64,000 nucleotides of DNA from Sulfurovum sp. (GTDB lineage: Bacteria > Campylobacterota > Campylobacteria > Campylobacterales > Sulfurovaceae), in assembly GCA_027081115.1 (NCBI GenBank), contig JALWLD010000057.1:174497-238496 (forward strand), read 5' to 3'. The notes beneath the pieces were generated by a model. It had not been told where the DNA came from and made no database searches. It saw only the letters and a list, made by a program, of their open reading frames with translations. The position numbers were made by a program, and so were the translations under genes. This document shows positions 42,099 through 50,628 of the stretch, piece by piece (positions within the stretch are counted from its first letter, which is position 1; each line of letters opens with the position of its first letter).

Positions 42099-42800
42099 CT
42101 AATGCGTAGCCTTAAACCAACGGGTTAAGAATGTTTTACGTTCATAAATTTTTGCACCCAATGCAAGTTTGTAAGACATATAAGGTTGTCCTAAATTCCA
42201 AAATGCAAATCCACTTGTCTGTAGATATTGGGCAAGTAGTACAAGTTGGAGTGTACCATAGTTCCTGTAAGCTTTTTCTCTACTACTGAACCCACTGAGT
42301 GAAGTATATGTCTCTCCGATGATATATCCTATCTCTCCTGCGATTAGTTGACCTTTTCCCCGTATGGCTACAGAGACGAGGTTAAAGTTGTCATCGAGTC
42401 CTTTTGTCGCATTGAGCATTTGTAAGTAGTTTGGAGAGAGCCAGCAGTTCTTATGTGAAGCATTGATATGGGCTACCACTTCATCAAGCTCTTGTGTTAT
42501 TTCCAGGTGCACTTCTTTTTTAGCCAGTATAGTTTTGACTTTTTTACTAATATGCAGATCTTTAAAATCAAGCAGGGCATAGGTAAACTGTATCTCTGGA
42601 AGCAGTAGTTCTTGATCCTCATAATAGTCTGTCACTGCGATAAAACCGGCTTTTGCCTGAGCTATGTAGTACTCAGGAGAGAAGTTGTCACTCCAGTAGT
42701 AGTTCTTGTACATATTGGGATAGATGAGCTCATTTAATACAAGGGGGTCTTGCAGGTATTCAAAGGGAAGATGGTGTATGCCTAAGAGTACATTTTCCAT
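42099..42800 (-). CDS. Aat-like (leucyl/phenylalanyl-tRNA transferase superfamily) protein
   Basis: 233 residues. The C-terminal half carries the Aat/FemX N-acyltransferase pattern: GQLIAGEIGYIIGETYTSLSGFSSREKAYRNYG, LLAQYLQTSGFAFWNLGQPY, and the closing MSYKLALGAKIYERKTFL. The N-terminus differs from true Aat (YRNGIFPW missing; YKNYYWSDNFSPEYYIAQAKAG stands in). It may transfer a group to a protein or peptide from a tRNA, but the substrate is unknown. It is four bases downstream of a small gene and follows a two-component system. Confidence 0.72.
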   Translation of the reverse strand: MENVLLGIHHLPFEYLQDPLVLNELIYPNMYKNYYWSDNFSPEYYIAQAKAGFIAVTDYYEDQELLLPEIQFTYALLDFKDLHISKKVKTILAKKEVHLEITQELDEVVAHINASHKNCWLSPNYLQMLNATKGLDDNFNLVSVAIRGKGQLIAGEIGYIIGETYTSLSGFSSREKAYRNYGTLQLVLLAQYLQTSGFAFWNLGQPYMSYKLALGAKIYERKTFLTRWFKATH

Positions 42801-42804
42801 GGTC

Positions 42805-43119
42805 CTACTTTGTCTTCTCCATTTTTATATCAATATGCTGTTTTGCCATTAGTTGCTGTTCTTGGTACCATTTGCTAGCCATGATCTTTGGAAAAACCTC
42901 ATGTATCACTTCTAAAGGTGTCGGGTCCCAGTCCTCTGTACCGCTGGGCATACTCCAACCAAGCTGTGCAAGTACATAAGAAAATATCTGGTTCATAAGT
43001 TTGTATTGTTGTGTGGTGTCTTCTTTTTTTTCAGCGTCCAAAAGAGAGTTGACAAGTTGTTTACGTATCTCTTTGCTGTATTGTGATTTGAGGGTTTCAA
43101 TAATTTCTTCTTTTGTCAT
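42805..43119 (-). CDS. Small helical hypothetical protein
   Basis: 104 residues, charged, helical. No family; a notable strip is GWSMPSGTEDWDPTPLEVIHEVFPKI. It sits in the four-gene unit, 13 bp after the response regulator and 4 bp before the Aat-like gene, so it probably works with them. AAAGGCG precedes the ATG. Confidence 0.6.
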   Translation of the reverse strand: MTKEEIIETLKSQYSKEIRKQLVNSLLDAEKKEDTTQQYKLMNQIFSYVLAQLGWSMPSGTEDWDPTPLEVIHEVFPKIMASKWYQEQQLMAKQHIDIKMEKTK

Positions 43120-43132
43120 TTTTCGCCTTTGT

Positions 43133-43837
43133 TTAGGATATTGGATTCTCTAAAATGAGTTTGTATCCGCGTGAAGAGATGGTTTTTATAAATTTATGTT
43201 TTAGTTTTTGTCTTAACCTTTTTACTAAGGTACGTATGGTATTTGTATGGATCTCTTTATCTGGCCATATGATATTTTCAATGCTGTAGAAATCTACAAG
43301 GTTGTTTTTATTGTTTAACAAAAGTGTTAAAAGTTCATTTTCTTTTTTTGTTAAGTTGATGATTTCATTACAATAAAGCAGTATAAAGTTAACAGGATCG
43401 TAAGAAAATTCGTGGTCAAGTATAATATTTTGTTGCGGTATTGTATCTAATGAAATATTTTTATCGATTTTATGAATGGCTATTTTTAAAAATACACGTA
43501 ATTCTTCTCTGTCAAAAGGCTTAGAGAGGTAGGCAATGGGGTTGAGTTCAATGGCTCTGTCCACATTGTAGTCATCTAAATGTGCAGTTAGAAAAATAAT
43601 TTCTATATGTGGGTATCTTTTTTTAATGAGCATAGCTGCTTCGATACCATCGATCTCCCCTTTGATACAAATATCCATCATGATAATATCAACGGCTTTA
43701 TCTGCAAGTACCGTGAAGGCATTCTCTGCATTGGAACAGGTATCAATGACTGCATAGCCTTGTTTCTGGATATAGCTTTCTAATTCCATAGCAACAATGC
43801 TTTCATCTTCAACGATGAGAATGCTGGCTTTTTTCAT
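43133..43837 (-). CDS. OmpR-type response regulator
   Basis: 234 residues. Receiver domain 1-125: acidic D11-E12 region (ILIVEDESIV), phospho-Asp near 55 (DIIMMDICIKGEIDG), Lys of YLSKPFDREEL. C-terminal winged-helix domain (about 145-230) with KKENELLTLLLNNK and RTLVKRLRQKLKHKFIKTI. Cognate of the histidine kinase that starts four bases upstream (ATGA overlap). A DNA-binding activator of unknown regulon. Confidence 0.94.
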   Translation of the reverse strand: MKKASILIVEDESIVAMELESYIQKQGYAVIDTCSNAENAFTVLADKAVDIIMMDICIKGEIDGIEAAMLIKKRYPHIEIIFLTAHLDDYNVDRAIELNPIAYLSKPFDREELRVFLKIAIHKIDKNISLDTIPQQNIILDHEFSYDPVNFILLYCNEIINLTKKENELLTLLLNNKNNLVDFYSIENIIWPDKEIHTNTIRTLVKRLRQKLKHKFIKTISSRGYKLILENPIS

Positions 43838-45690
43838 AGACTGAACCTTATAGTGTATTTTGTATGTTTATTTGTGGATATCTCCATGGAACCTTCCAGT
43901 TGATCATATACCAGTATTTTGATCAGTTTTGAGCCTAAAGACCTACTGTTTTTATCTATAACAAAACCTTTACCGTCATCTTTTACTATAAGTATATAGT
44001 TTTCTTTCTCTCTTTCTTTTTTAAAGGTTACACTGATCTCTCCTTGCTTGTGTGAAAACGCATGTTTGTAAGTATTGGTAACAAGTTCATTGATGATCAA
44101 GCCGATATAGACGGATTGTTTTAAGGGAATCATAGCTTCAATATTGGTTTTGGTATCTATATGATGTTGTCTGAAATCGTAGGATTTTGAGATATCTAAA
44201 AGAAGTGACTCAATATATACTTTCATATCGATCTTTTCAAGGTCATCTGTAGAGATAAGCATACTGTATGTTTTGGCAATAGCATTGATGCGATGTTCCA
44301 AGTTTGTCATCTTCTCTTTTGTTTCTTTGTCTTTCATATCGTCATTCTCTAAACGCAACATGGAAAGTATAATTTGTAAATTGTTTTTTACTCTGTGATG
44401 TATCTCTTTTATAAGCATTTCTTGTGTGTCTAAAGCATGATTGAGCTCTTTTGTTTTCTTACTTACTTCATTTTCTATAATGGAAGTACGGTTTTTTGTC
44501 TCTTTTAATATACGGGCATCTACAAGTACTTTCTCTTTTTGTAAAATGGTGTATCGGTCTGCAAAAGCCAAAGAGAGTATGAGTGCTTCAAATGCTGTGC
44601 CAAACATGAGAATATTTCTGGCCTCATTCATGATAGAGGTAAATCCAAGTGCATCTAAAATCATCAATATATAAGAGGCAAATACAATGAGAAAACCTGC
44701 AATGAAAAGTCTAGCTTGTTTGTAGCCGTTGAGGTAGGTATGAATACCTGCAATAAGATTGAATACAATAAATAAAGTACCAGTAATGATGACAATGTCT
44801 AAGTTATACATACCTGGAAGTGCCAGTATAATGATTTCAAAAATGGCTATACCAATAAAGAATTTATAGATTTTTTGCAGTATGGGTTTATTTTGTGTCT
44901 TTAAAAAATGCATGGCAAAAAGTGCAGAGGTAATGAGAAGTATGTTTACCTTAAGTACGGGAATGGCTATATCTATAGCAATAAAATAGGAGGGGAAATA
45001 GATTTGTGTAAGTCCCAAATAGGTTAATTGCTGAAAGACAAGAAAGAAAAGATAAAAGCTGTAGTACCTATAACTTCTATCATTAGTATAGAAAGAGACC
45101 AAAAAACTGTATATCATTAAGGCAGCTACCATACCTATGAGTAAAATATTGATAAATTGTTCTATTTGATCCTGGGAGAGGTATGCTTTTTCATCCCAAA
45201 GGGTTACGGCAAAATCTATAGGTTCATATTTGGACCTTATCTCCAGATAATAGATCTGTGAACTGTGGGCGGACAGTTGTATGTTGAAGTACGGCAGGAG
45301 TGTTGAATGATCCTGTGGTATGTTCACTACCCCTTTGATACGTGGAGAAGAGGATGTATTGTTTTCATAAAGTGCTATATGCTCAAGCAGAGGAGAGGTA
45401 AGTATGAGGATTTTTTTTTGTACAGTATTGCTTGTGTTATCTAGTTTGATTTTAATCCAAATAGTTTTTCGTGATGCACCTATATTTAGATAAGGTTCTT
45501 TATATGGTTCAAAGAGATTTTTTTCCAGGATCTCCTGTAACTTGAGATTTTCTTTATCAATATAGATACGACTATGTTCTAAAACAGAAACTTTGTTTTT
45601 TTGTGATATATCAATGGACAAAGCAGAAGATGAAGTTGTAAAGAGTATAAAAATAATAATACTAAACTTTTTTATATAATCTAAAATCAT
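43834..45690 (-). CDS. DISM-type sensor histidine kinase
   Basis: 618 residues. Signal/first segment, an extracellular 7TMR-DISMED2 domain (about 30-175), a seven-helix DISM core (about 180-395), a coiled coil (VLVDARILKETKNRTSIIENEV), and a HisKA_2/HWE-type kinase: LIKEIHHRVKNNLQIILSML with phospho-His in EIHHRVKNN, then N-box IINELVTNTYKHAF and G1 DDGKGFVIDKNSRSLG. The HisKA_2 class often phosphorylates unusual regulators; here the partner is an OmpR type. Ligand of the DISM sensor unknown (likely a carbohydrate or peptide). Confidence 0.94.
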   Translation of the reverse strand: MILDYIKKFSIIIFILFTTSSSALSIDISQKNKVSVLEHSRIYIDKENLKLQEILEKNLFEPYKEPYLNIGASRKTIWIKIKLDNTSNTVQKKILILTSPLLEHIALYENNTSSSPRIKGVVNIPQDHSTLLPYFNIQLSAHSSQIYYLEIRSKYEPIDFAVTLWDEKAYLSQDQIEQFINILLIGMVAALMIYSFLVSFYTNDRSYRYYSFYLFFLVFQQLTYLGLTQIYFPSYFIAIDIAIPVLKVNILLITSALFAMHFLKTQNKPILQKIYKFFIGIAIFEIIILALPGMYNLDIVIITGTLFIVFNLIAGIHTYLNGYKQARLFIAGFLIVFASYILMILDALGFTSIMNEARNILMFGTAFEALILSLAFADRYTILQKEKVLVDARILKETKNRTSIIENEVSKKTKELNHALDTQEMLIKEIHHRVKNNLQIILSMLRLENDDMKDKETKEKMTNLEHRINAIAKTYSMLISTDDLEKIDMKVYIESLLLDISKSYDFRQHHIDTKTNIEAMIPLKQSVYIGLIINELVTNTYKHAFSHKQGEISVTFKKEREKENYILIVKDDGKGFVIDKNSRSLGSKLIKILVYDQLEGSMEISTNKHTKYTIRFSL

Positions 45691-46141
45691 AATAAATTTT
45701 ATCTAAAACTATGTAAAAACTTCATGTCATCTCTTTGCCACACTATATGGTTATATTATAGTGTGAGATTATATAAATACTAACAGATGCTGTTATGAAG
45801 CCACCTCTTTCTCCTATTACGGGGAGATATGGAGATGATTAAGGGTCTTTTTGGTCAATAGAGATCAAAAAGATAATTGTAAGTGTAATGAGTGGTATGT
45901 TTAATGCCAAAGCTGAAGGTGGTGTTGGTAAAGGAATTTTTGAATATTGGAAAGAAGACAACGTAACAGAGATGGTTGTTTTAATATTTCAGAGAAATGT
46001 AAAAGGTATGGGAACGTGTAAATAATGAAAAATACACTCTATTTTAAAAACATATGATAGAAAAAAAGGACGGTTTTGAATTTTATGATACAATGATATT
46101 TATCTAAATAGTACTGCTCTGTTGGGAGCCTAAGGAAAAGT
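45691..46141. other. 450-bp spacer with a weak 45-codon frame
   Basis: The gap between the histidine kinase and the next exported protein. The plus-strand frame 45888-46025 (SGMFNAKAEGGVGKGIFEYW then KEDNVTEMVVLIF...) has upstream codons that look like a signal peptide fragment (IKKIIVSVMSGMFNAKA) but lacks a start and ribosome binding site. Likely a decayed gene; a real small protein is not excluded. Confidence 0.35.
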
Positions 46142-47197
46142 ATGTTGTTCAGTATTAAATTCAAGACTCTTTTTTTATTTTTCATTATGGGAAATACTCT
46201 ACTTTTTTCAGCCAATCTAAGTGATAGAAAGTTTGATGTAAAAACAGGTATGGTTACCTTTGAAATTACCGGTGCAGGTCAAATAACGGATGAGGTAAAT
46301 ATAAGTATTCAAGGTGGAGGTAAACTTCGTTTTAGAGATTGGGGTGTAGAAGCACTTCTTGAAGAAGATTATGAAGAGATTACTACAGGGGTACTTAGCG
46401 ATATCAATAAGATACAGCTTTGTGAAAAGTTTGAAAACAAACAACGTTTTGATGTAGATTTTGAGACAGAAAAAATCTTGGAACGTCCTATGCCAAAAGG
46501 AAATTTCAAAGAGTATTTTTTAAAAGGTATGAGTAAAACAGGAGAAGAAACTATTGCTGGATACACATGTGATATCTGGGAAGGAAATGGTATACGAAAA
46601 TGTCTTTATAAAGGTATTCCTTTACTTGTCGAACATTATGTTTTTGGTATCTATTATCAGAAAAAAGCTGTACAGGTGCAACTGGATATTGCACCTTCTC
46701 CATCAAAATGTACTTTGCCTAAATTTCCTGTAGAAAAATTTTCACTTTTTAAAACCAATATTAAAACAAAAAGTATTAAACTGCCCAAAGAGTTCTCTCA
46801 AGTTATCTTGAATATTACCAAAGAGATAGAGAAAATGGGAAAAACCGAAGATACTTTGAGTCCTCAGCAGAAGCGTATGTTGTTAGATAAAATGGGTCAA
46901 AATATTTTTGAAAAACAGAAAAAATTTCTACCTGATCTTTTGGCTACCATGAAAGAAGCACGTATATGTCTACAACAAGTAGAGAGCAAAGATGACGCCA
47001 ATATCTGTTTGACTAAAGTGGTTGAAATGAAAAGTAAAGTTTCAAAGGATGTCGATAATTCAGTAGATGCATGGTCTCCAGAAGAGAGAGATAAAATTTT
47101 AGATCATTTTGAAGACAATATTTCATTTTTGGAATCAAAAATGAAATGTATTAGAGCATCACAGAATATCTCAGATCTTTCTACCTGTATGAAATAG
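46142..47197 (+). CDS. Exported protein with paired-Cys C-terminal hairpins (unknown)
   Basis: 351 residues. Signal about 1-23 (FLFFIMGNTLLFSA). Beta-rich N-terminal domain with IAGYTCDIWEGNGIRKCLYKG, which resembles the AGIDAEVW block of the DUF4412-like protein at 563-1831. The C-terminal 130 residues contain two C-x12to13-C hairpins (ARICLQQVESKDDANICL and MKCIRASQNISDLSTCMK), a pattern seen in small periplasmic helical proteins. Nine cysteines in all. Four bases before a radical SAM gene; the two are likely co-expressed. Role unknown. Confidence 0.7.
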   Translation: MLFSIKFKTLFLFFIMGNTLLFSANLSDRKFDVKTGMVTFEITGAGQITDEVNISIQGGGKLRFRDWGVEALLEEDYEEITTGVLSDINKIQLCEKFENKQRFDVDFETEKILERPMPKGNFKEYFLKGMSKTGEETIAGYTCDIWEGNGIRKCLYKGIPLLVEHYVFGIYYQKKAVQVQLDIAPSPSKCTLPKFPVEKFSLFKTNIKTKSIKLPKEFSQVILNITKEIEKMGKTEDTLSPQQKRMLLDKMGQNIFEKQKKFLPDLLATMKEARICLQQVESKDDANICLTKVVEMKSKVSKDVDNSVDAWSPEERDKILDHFEDNISFLESKMKCIRASQNISDLSTCMK

Positions 47198-47201
47198 TCA
47201 A

Positions 47202-48077
47202 GTGAAGTTTTACCGTACTTATATAGAGATTACCAATGTTTGTGGTTTGAGTTGCAGTTTTTGTCCAACGAAAGAGTTACCTGTCAAACAGATGGATCTG
47301 GCATTTTTTGAAACCATTGTCAAACAGTTAAAACCCTATACCAAAGAGATAGCCTGTCATGTTCTGGGTGACCCCCTTACCCAATCAAACCTTCATGCGT
47401 ATCTTGATGTTATCTATAAACATGGTTTAAAAGCAATGTTGACAACCTCGGGCTATTTTCTTAAAAAACATAGTTATGAAACCCTTTTCCATCCTTGTGT
47501 AAAACAGATAAATATTTCATTAAATAGTTTTAATAAAAATGATACTTCTTTGACTTTAGATCAATATATCAAGCCTGTGTTGGCACTTTGTCATGAAAAA
47601 CTGGCACGTAAAAAAGAGTTGTTTATTAACCTGCGTATATGGAATTTAGATGAGCTAATGAGTGAAAAAGCATTTAATACATTACTCTTTGAGAAGCTCT
47701 CTGGTAGTTTTGATCTACTTTTGTCTTTGGACGAAGTGTATAAAGAACGTCCCAAGTCCATACGTCTGGAAAATAAAGTGTTGTTGCATTTTGACAATTA
47801 CTTTGAGTGGCCATCTCTTTCTAATGAGCTGTATGGAGACGGTACCTGTCAAGGATTGCAGTCACATATCGCCATATTGGCTTCAGGGAAGGTAGTGCCT
47901 TGTTGTCTTGATTGTGATGGTATCATAGAACTTGGCGACTTGCATGAAGAATCTTTAGAGAGAATTTTGACAAATGAGAGAACAGTTCAAATGATAGAGG
48001 GTTTTAAAGAGGGGAAAGCAGTAGAAGAGTTGTGTCAGAAATGTTCTTATAAAGAGAGATTTAATGAAAAACTATAG
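47202..48077 (+). CDS. Radical SAM/SPASM-domain protein
   Basis: 291 residues. Radical SAM cluster at NVCGLSCSFCP (C-x3-C-x2-C) near residue 13-20, and a SPASM-like C-terminal set: SGKVVPCCLDCDG and VEELCQKCSYKERF. The start is GTG at 47202, four bases after the previous stop. SPASM enzymes modify peptides or proteins or form cofactor thioethers. The proximity suggests the upstream exported protein may be its substrate, but export would have to follow. Not proven. Confidence 0.87.
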   Translation: MKFYRTYIEITNVCGLSCSFCPTKELPVKQMDLAFFETIVKQLKPYTKEIACHVLGDPLTQSNLHAYLDVIYKHGLKAMLTTSGYFLKKHSYETLFHPCVKQINISLNSFNKNDTSLTLDQYIKPVLALCHEKLARKKELFINLRIWNLDELMSEKAFNTLLFEKLSGSFDLLLSLDEVYKERPKSIRLENKVLLHFDNYFEWPSLSNELYGDGTCQGLQSHIAILASGKVVPCCLDCDGIIELGDLHEESLERILTNERTVQMIEGFKEGKAVEELCQKCSYKERFNEKL

Positions 48078-48106
48078 GTCGGGATCTTCTCGTCCCGACA
48101 ATTTTT
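48078..48106 (+). terminator. Rho-independent terminator
   Basis: GTCGGGA (48078-48084) and TCCCGAC (48093-48099) form a 7-bp stem with eight-base loop, followed by AATTTTT, directly after the radical SAM stop codon. Confidence 0.85.
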
Positions 48107-48122
48107 GGAGATAAAAATACAA

Positions 48123-48704
48123 TTATTTTGTATATTTTTGAAGATCATCATAGACTTCTGTTTTACCTGGTTGAATCCTTGTAAACTTTGTACCTTCAAT
48201 GGAGACACCACCCATGATCCCCTTGGCATTAAAGACAAAAGCATAGATAGGTTTTTCAAAACTTAGTGAAGCAATATCTTTAGCTGCACCCCAGTCTACA
48301 ACGGTAATGGTCCCGTCAACACCGGCTTCCCAACCATTGCTTTTTTTGAAGTTCTCTAGTGCTCTTTGCGAAGCAAAAGCGATGATGTAAGAGGCTTTTT
48401 GTGCACCAGCCTGAAAACCTGCAGAAGCAGAGGCTATACTATAGTAGGCTTGTGATTGACCGTTGACACGCAGTACACCCTCACCATATTCACCACCAAA
48501 AATGAATCCTCCTTTAAGCACAGAAGGGAATACAATGTATCCTGCTACTTCTGAGAGAAATTTGGCAGCGCCTGGTTTTTGTTTAAAGACCTGAAGTACT
48601 CTGTCTGCTTTTGCATTAATTTGTGCAGCACTCTCTGCCATACTTGTCGTTGAAAATAATACTGTAAGCAGTGCAATATATATAATCTGTAATCTTTTTT
48701 TCAT
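48123..48704 (-). CDS. SYLF-domain lipid-binding protein (exported), copy 1
   Basis: 193 residues with a signal peptide (1-21) and SYLF core: VAGYIVFPSVLKGGFIFGGEYGEGVL, ASAGFQAGAQKASYIIAFAS and TITVVDWGAAKDIASLSF. SYLF (YSC84) domains bind phosphoinositides in eukaryotes; bacterial members are exported, of unknown role. It is a tandem paralogue of the gene 13 bp upstream. AAAGGAAT precedes the ATG. Confidence 0.9.
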   Translation of the reverse strand: MKKRLQIIYIALLTVLFSTTSMAESAAQINAKADRVLQVFKQKPGAAKFLSEVAGYIVFPSVLKGGFIFGGEYGEGVLRVNGQSQAYYSIASASAGFQAGAQKASYIIAFASQRALENFKKSNGWEAGVDGTITVVDWGAAKDIASLSFEKPIYAFVFNAKGIMGGVSIEGTKFTRIQPGKTEVYDDLQKYTK

Positions 48705-48717
48705 CTTTATTCCTTTA

Positions 48718-49263
48718 TTATTCTGGATTTATTTTTGTAAATTTGGTACCTTTAAAGGTTAGGTTGTACATAAAGCCTTTTGCTCCAAATACAAATGCAT
48801 AGATAGGTTTCTCAAATGAAATAGAACCAATATCTTTACCTGCTCCCCATTTAGCTACAGTGATAGAACCGTCGGCTCCGGCTTCCCAACCATTACTTCT
48901 TGTAAAACTGTCGTAGGCTTCTTTAGATCCAAAGGCAAAGAGGTAAGAGGTTTGCTGAAGGCCAAGTTGGAATCCAAATGAACCAGAAGTAATCCTATAA
49001 TAGGCTGTTGTATTTCCATCTACTCTCATAGCTCCTTCACCATATTCTCCACCGATACCAAACCCGCCTTTGACTACAGAAGGAAAAACAAGTACGGCAT
49101 AGGCTCTTGATAAAAAGTTTTTAGCCCCTTTTTGTTCTTCAAATTTCTTGAGTGCTACATCTACTTTTGCATCAATAACTGTTGGTGCTTCTGCAGATGC
49201 TAAGGTAGTGAAAAGTACTGTAAAGAGTGCAATAAGTGTAAATTTAGAGAAAATGTTTCTCAT
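48718..49263 (-). CDS. SYLF-domain lipid-binding protein (exported), copy 2
   Basis: 181 residues from ATG 49263 (AAGGATC upstream), which gives a normal signal peptide (IFSKFTLIALFTVLFTTLASA); the in-frame ATG 49320 adds a leader of 19 residues without a ribosome binding site. SYLF core AYAVLVFPSVVKGGFGIGGEYGEGAM and SFGFQLGLQQTSYLFAFGS, with ADGSITVAKWGAGKDIGSISF. Close paralogue of the next gene. Probable tandem duplication. Confidence 0.9.
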   Translation of the reverse strand: MRNIFSKFTLIALFTVLFTTLASAEAPTVIDAKVDVALKKFEEQKGAKNFLSRAYAVLVFPSVVKGGFGIGGEYGEGAMRVDGNTTAYYRITSGSFGFQLGLQQTSYLFAFGSKEAYDSFTRSNGWEAGADGSITVAKWGAGKDIGSISFEKPIYAFVFGAKGFMYNLTFKGTKFTKINPE

Positions 49264-49373
49264 GAATGATCCTTGATTTAATCCCTGGGGATATTTAATT
49301 TTCATGATTATATCAGACAAATGTAAAGCATTTGTGTATAATTAAATATGAGAAGCTTATTTAGGAGTTATGA

Positions 49374-49658
49374 ATGGAGAGAATGACCATAAAAGCGTAT
49401 GCTGTTAAACATAAATTGAGTATGTTCAATGTAATGAAAATGGTAAAGTCTGGTAAAGTGAAGAGTGAAGTTACTGAGGAAAAGGGTCGTGAGATCACTT
49501 ATATTGTATGTGATGAAGAGAGTGAAAGTGGCATAGAAGAACAGATCATACCTATAGAGAACAAAGAAGAGGTACAGATACTTGAAACACTCAGGATTTT
49601 AACGCAAGAAGTGCAGGTATTACGCAAGGAAGTTGAAGCTTTAAAGCAGAAGATATAA
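49374..49658 (+). CDS. Small DNA-binding-like protein with C-terminal coiled coil
   Basis: 94 residues: an N-terminal helix-turn-helix-like part (MTIKAYAVKHKLSMFNVMKMV) and a C-terminal coiled coil (EVQILETLRILTQEVQVLRKEVEALKQK) for dimerisation. AGGAG precedes ATG 49374; ATG 49383 is a second choice. It resembles small excisionase- or MerR-like switches in this phylum. Regulator call is tentative. Confidence 0.6.
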   Translation: MERMTIKAYAVKHKLSMFNVMKMVKSGKVKSEVTEEKGREITYIVCDEESESGIEEQIIPIENKEEVQILETLRILTQEVQVLRKEVEALKQKI

Positions 49659-49682
49659 TACATATAGCATAAAGGAGTGAGT

Positions 49683-50600
49683 ATGCGTGTAGGTTACATT
49701 ACAGATGATATCTACTTGGCACATGATACGGGAATGGGCCATCCCGAGTCAAAAGAGCGGCTTATTGCTATAAACAAAGCTATCTCAGAGATGAAAGAAC
49801 AGCTTGTATTCAAAGCACCTATTGCAGTCTCTGAAAAAATACTTGAACAGATACATACACCAGAACATATACAAAGTGTTTTAGAAGCATCAGAGTATGG
49901 TTCATCTATTGATGCTGATACCATTTGTTCTACTGACTCTTATGATGCTGCACGGTATGCGGTGGGGGCGGGTGTGATGGCTTTGGATGCCGTAAAAGAA
50001 GGGGAGTTTGAGAGAGCATTTTGTGCAGTCAGACCTCCTGGACATCATGCAAGACCCCAGCAGGCGATGGGTTTTTGTTTGTTTAACAATATTGCTATTG
50101 CTGCACGTTATGCGCAAAGCATAGGGTATAAAAAAGTAATGATCATCGATTTTGATGTCCATCACGGAAATGGTACACAAGATGCTTTTTTTGACGATGA
50201 CTCGGTTTTCTATTTTTCAAGCCATCAAGCTTTTGCTTACCCTGGTACAGGAATGGAGAAAGAGAAAGGTATAGGTAGAGGAGAAGGGTTTACCAGAAAC
50301 TTTCTCATGATGCCAGACAGTGGAGATGATGAGGTTTTGGACATTTATACCAATGATCTGCCTGTCTATGTAGATCAGTTTGATCCGGATATTGTACTTG
50401 TATCTGCTGGTTATGACTTGCATGAGAGTGACCCTTTGGCACAACTTAATGTCACTACAGAAGGTATACGAAAGATCATCCGCCTGATACTTGAAAGTAA
50501 AAGAGGGATTCCCTATCTTTTCTTTCTTGAAGGTGGGTATGATGTGAATGCTTTGGGAAAAAATGTTAAGGTAACACTTGAAGAGATGTTGATAGGGTAA
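49683..50600 (+). CDS. Histone deacetylase/acetoin-utilization-fold hydrolase
   Basis: 305 residues from ATG 49683 (AAAGGAG, five bases). Zn-hydrolase motifs: RPPGHHARPQQAMGFCLFNN (catalytic HH), DFDVHHGNGTQDAFF (DVHHGNG, zinc Asp and His), SHQAFAYPGTG and LVSAGYDLHESDPLAQLN (second zinc Asp). Typical HDAC/AcuC fold; substrate may be acetyl-lysine, polyamines or acetoin-like compounds. No acs/acuA nearby. A candidate Nlambda/N8-acetylpolyamine deacetylase. Confidence 0.92.
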   Translation: MRVGYITDDIYLAHDTGMGHPESKERLIAINKAISEMKEQLVFKAPIAVSEKILEQIHTPEHIQSVLEASEYGSSIDADTICSTDSYDAARYAVGAGVMALDAVKEGEFERAFCAVRPPGHHARPQQAMGFCLFNNIAIAARYAQSIGYKKVMIIDFDVHHGNGTQDAFFDDDSVFYFSSHQAFAYPGTGMEKEKGIGRGEGFTRNFLMMPDSGDDEVLDIYTNDLPVYVDQFDPDIVLVSAGYDLHESDPLAQLNVTTEGIRKIIRLILESKRGIPYLFFLEGGYDVNALGKNVKVTLEEMLIG

Positions 50601-50621
50601 GACAAACAGGAGTTTATCTTA
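50598..50621. terminator. Weak hairpin between convergent genes
   Basis: TAAGACAAAC (50598-50607) and GTTTATCTTA (50612-50621) pair with one mismatch. It overlaps the stop of the HDAC-fold gene. No T-run, so the call is tentative. Confidence 0.3.
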
Positions 50622-50628
50622 CATACGC

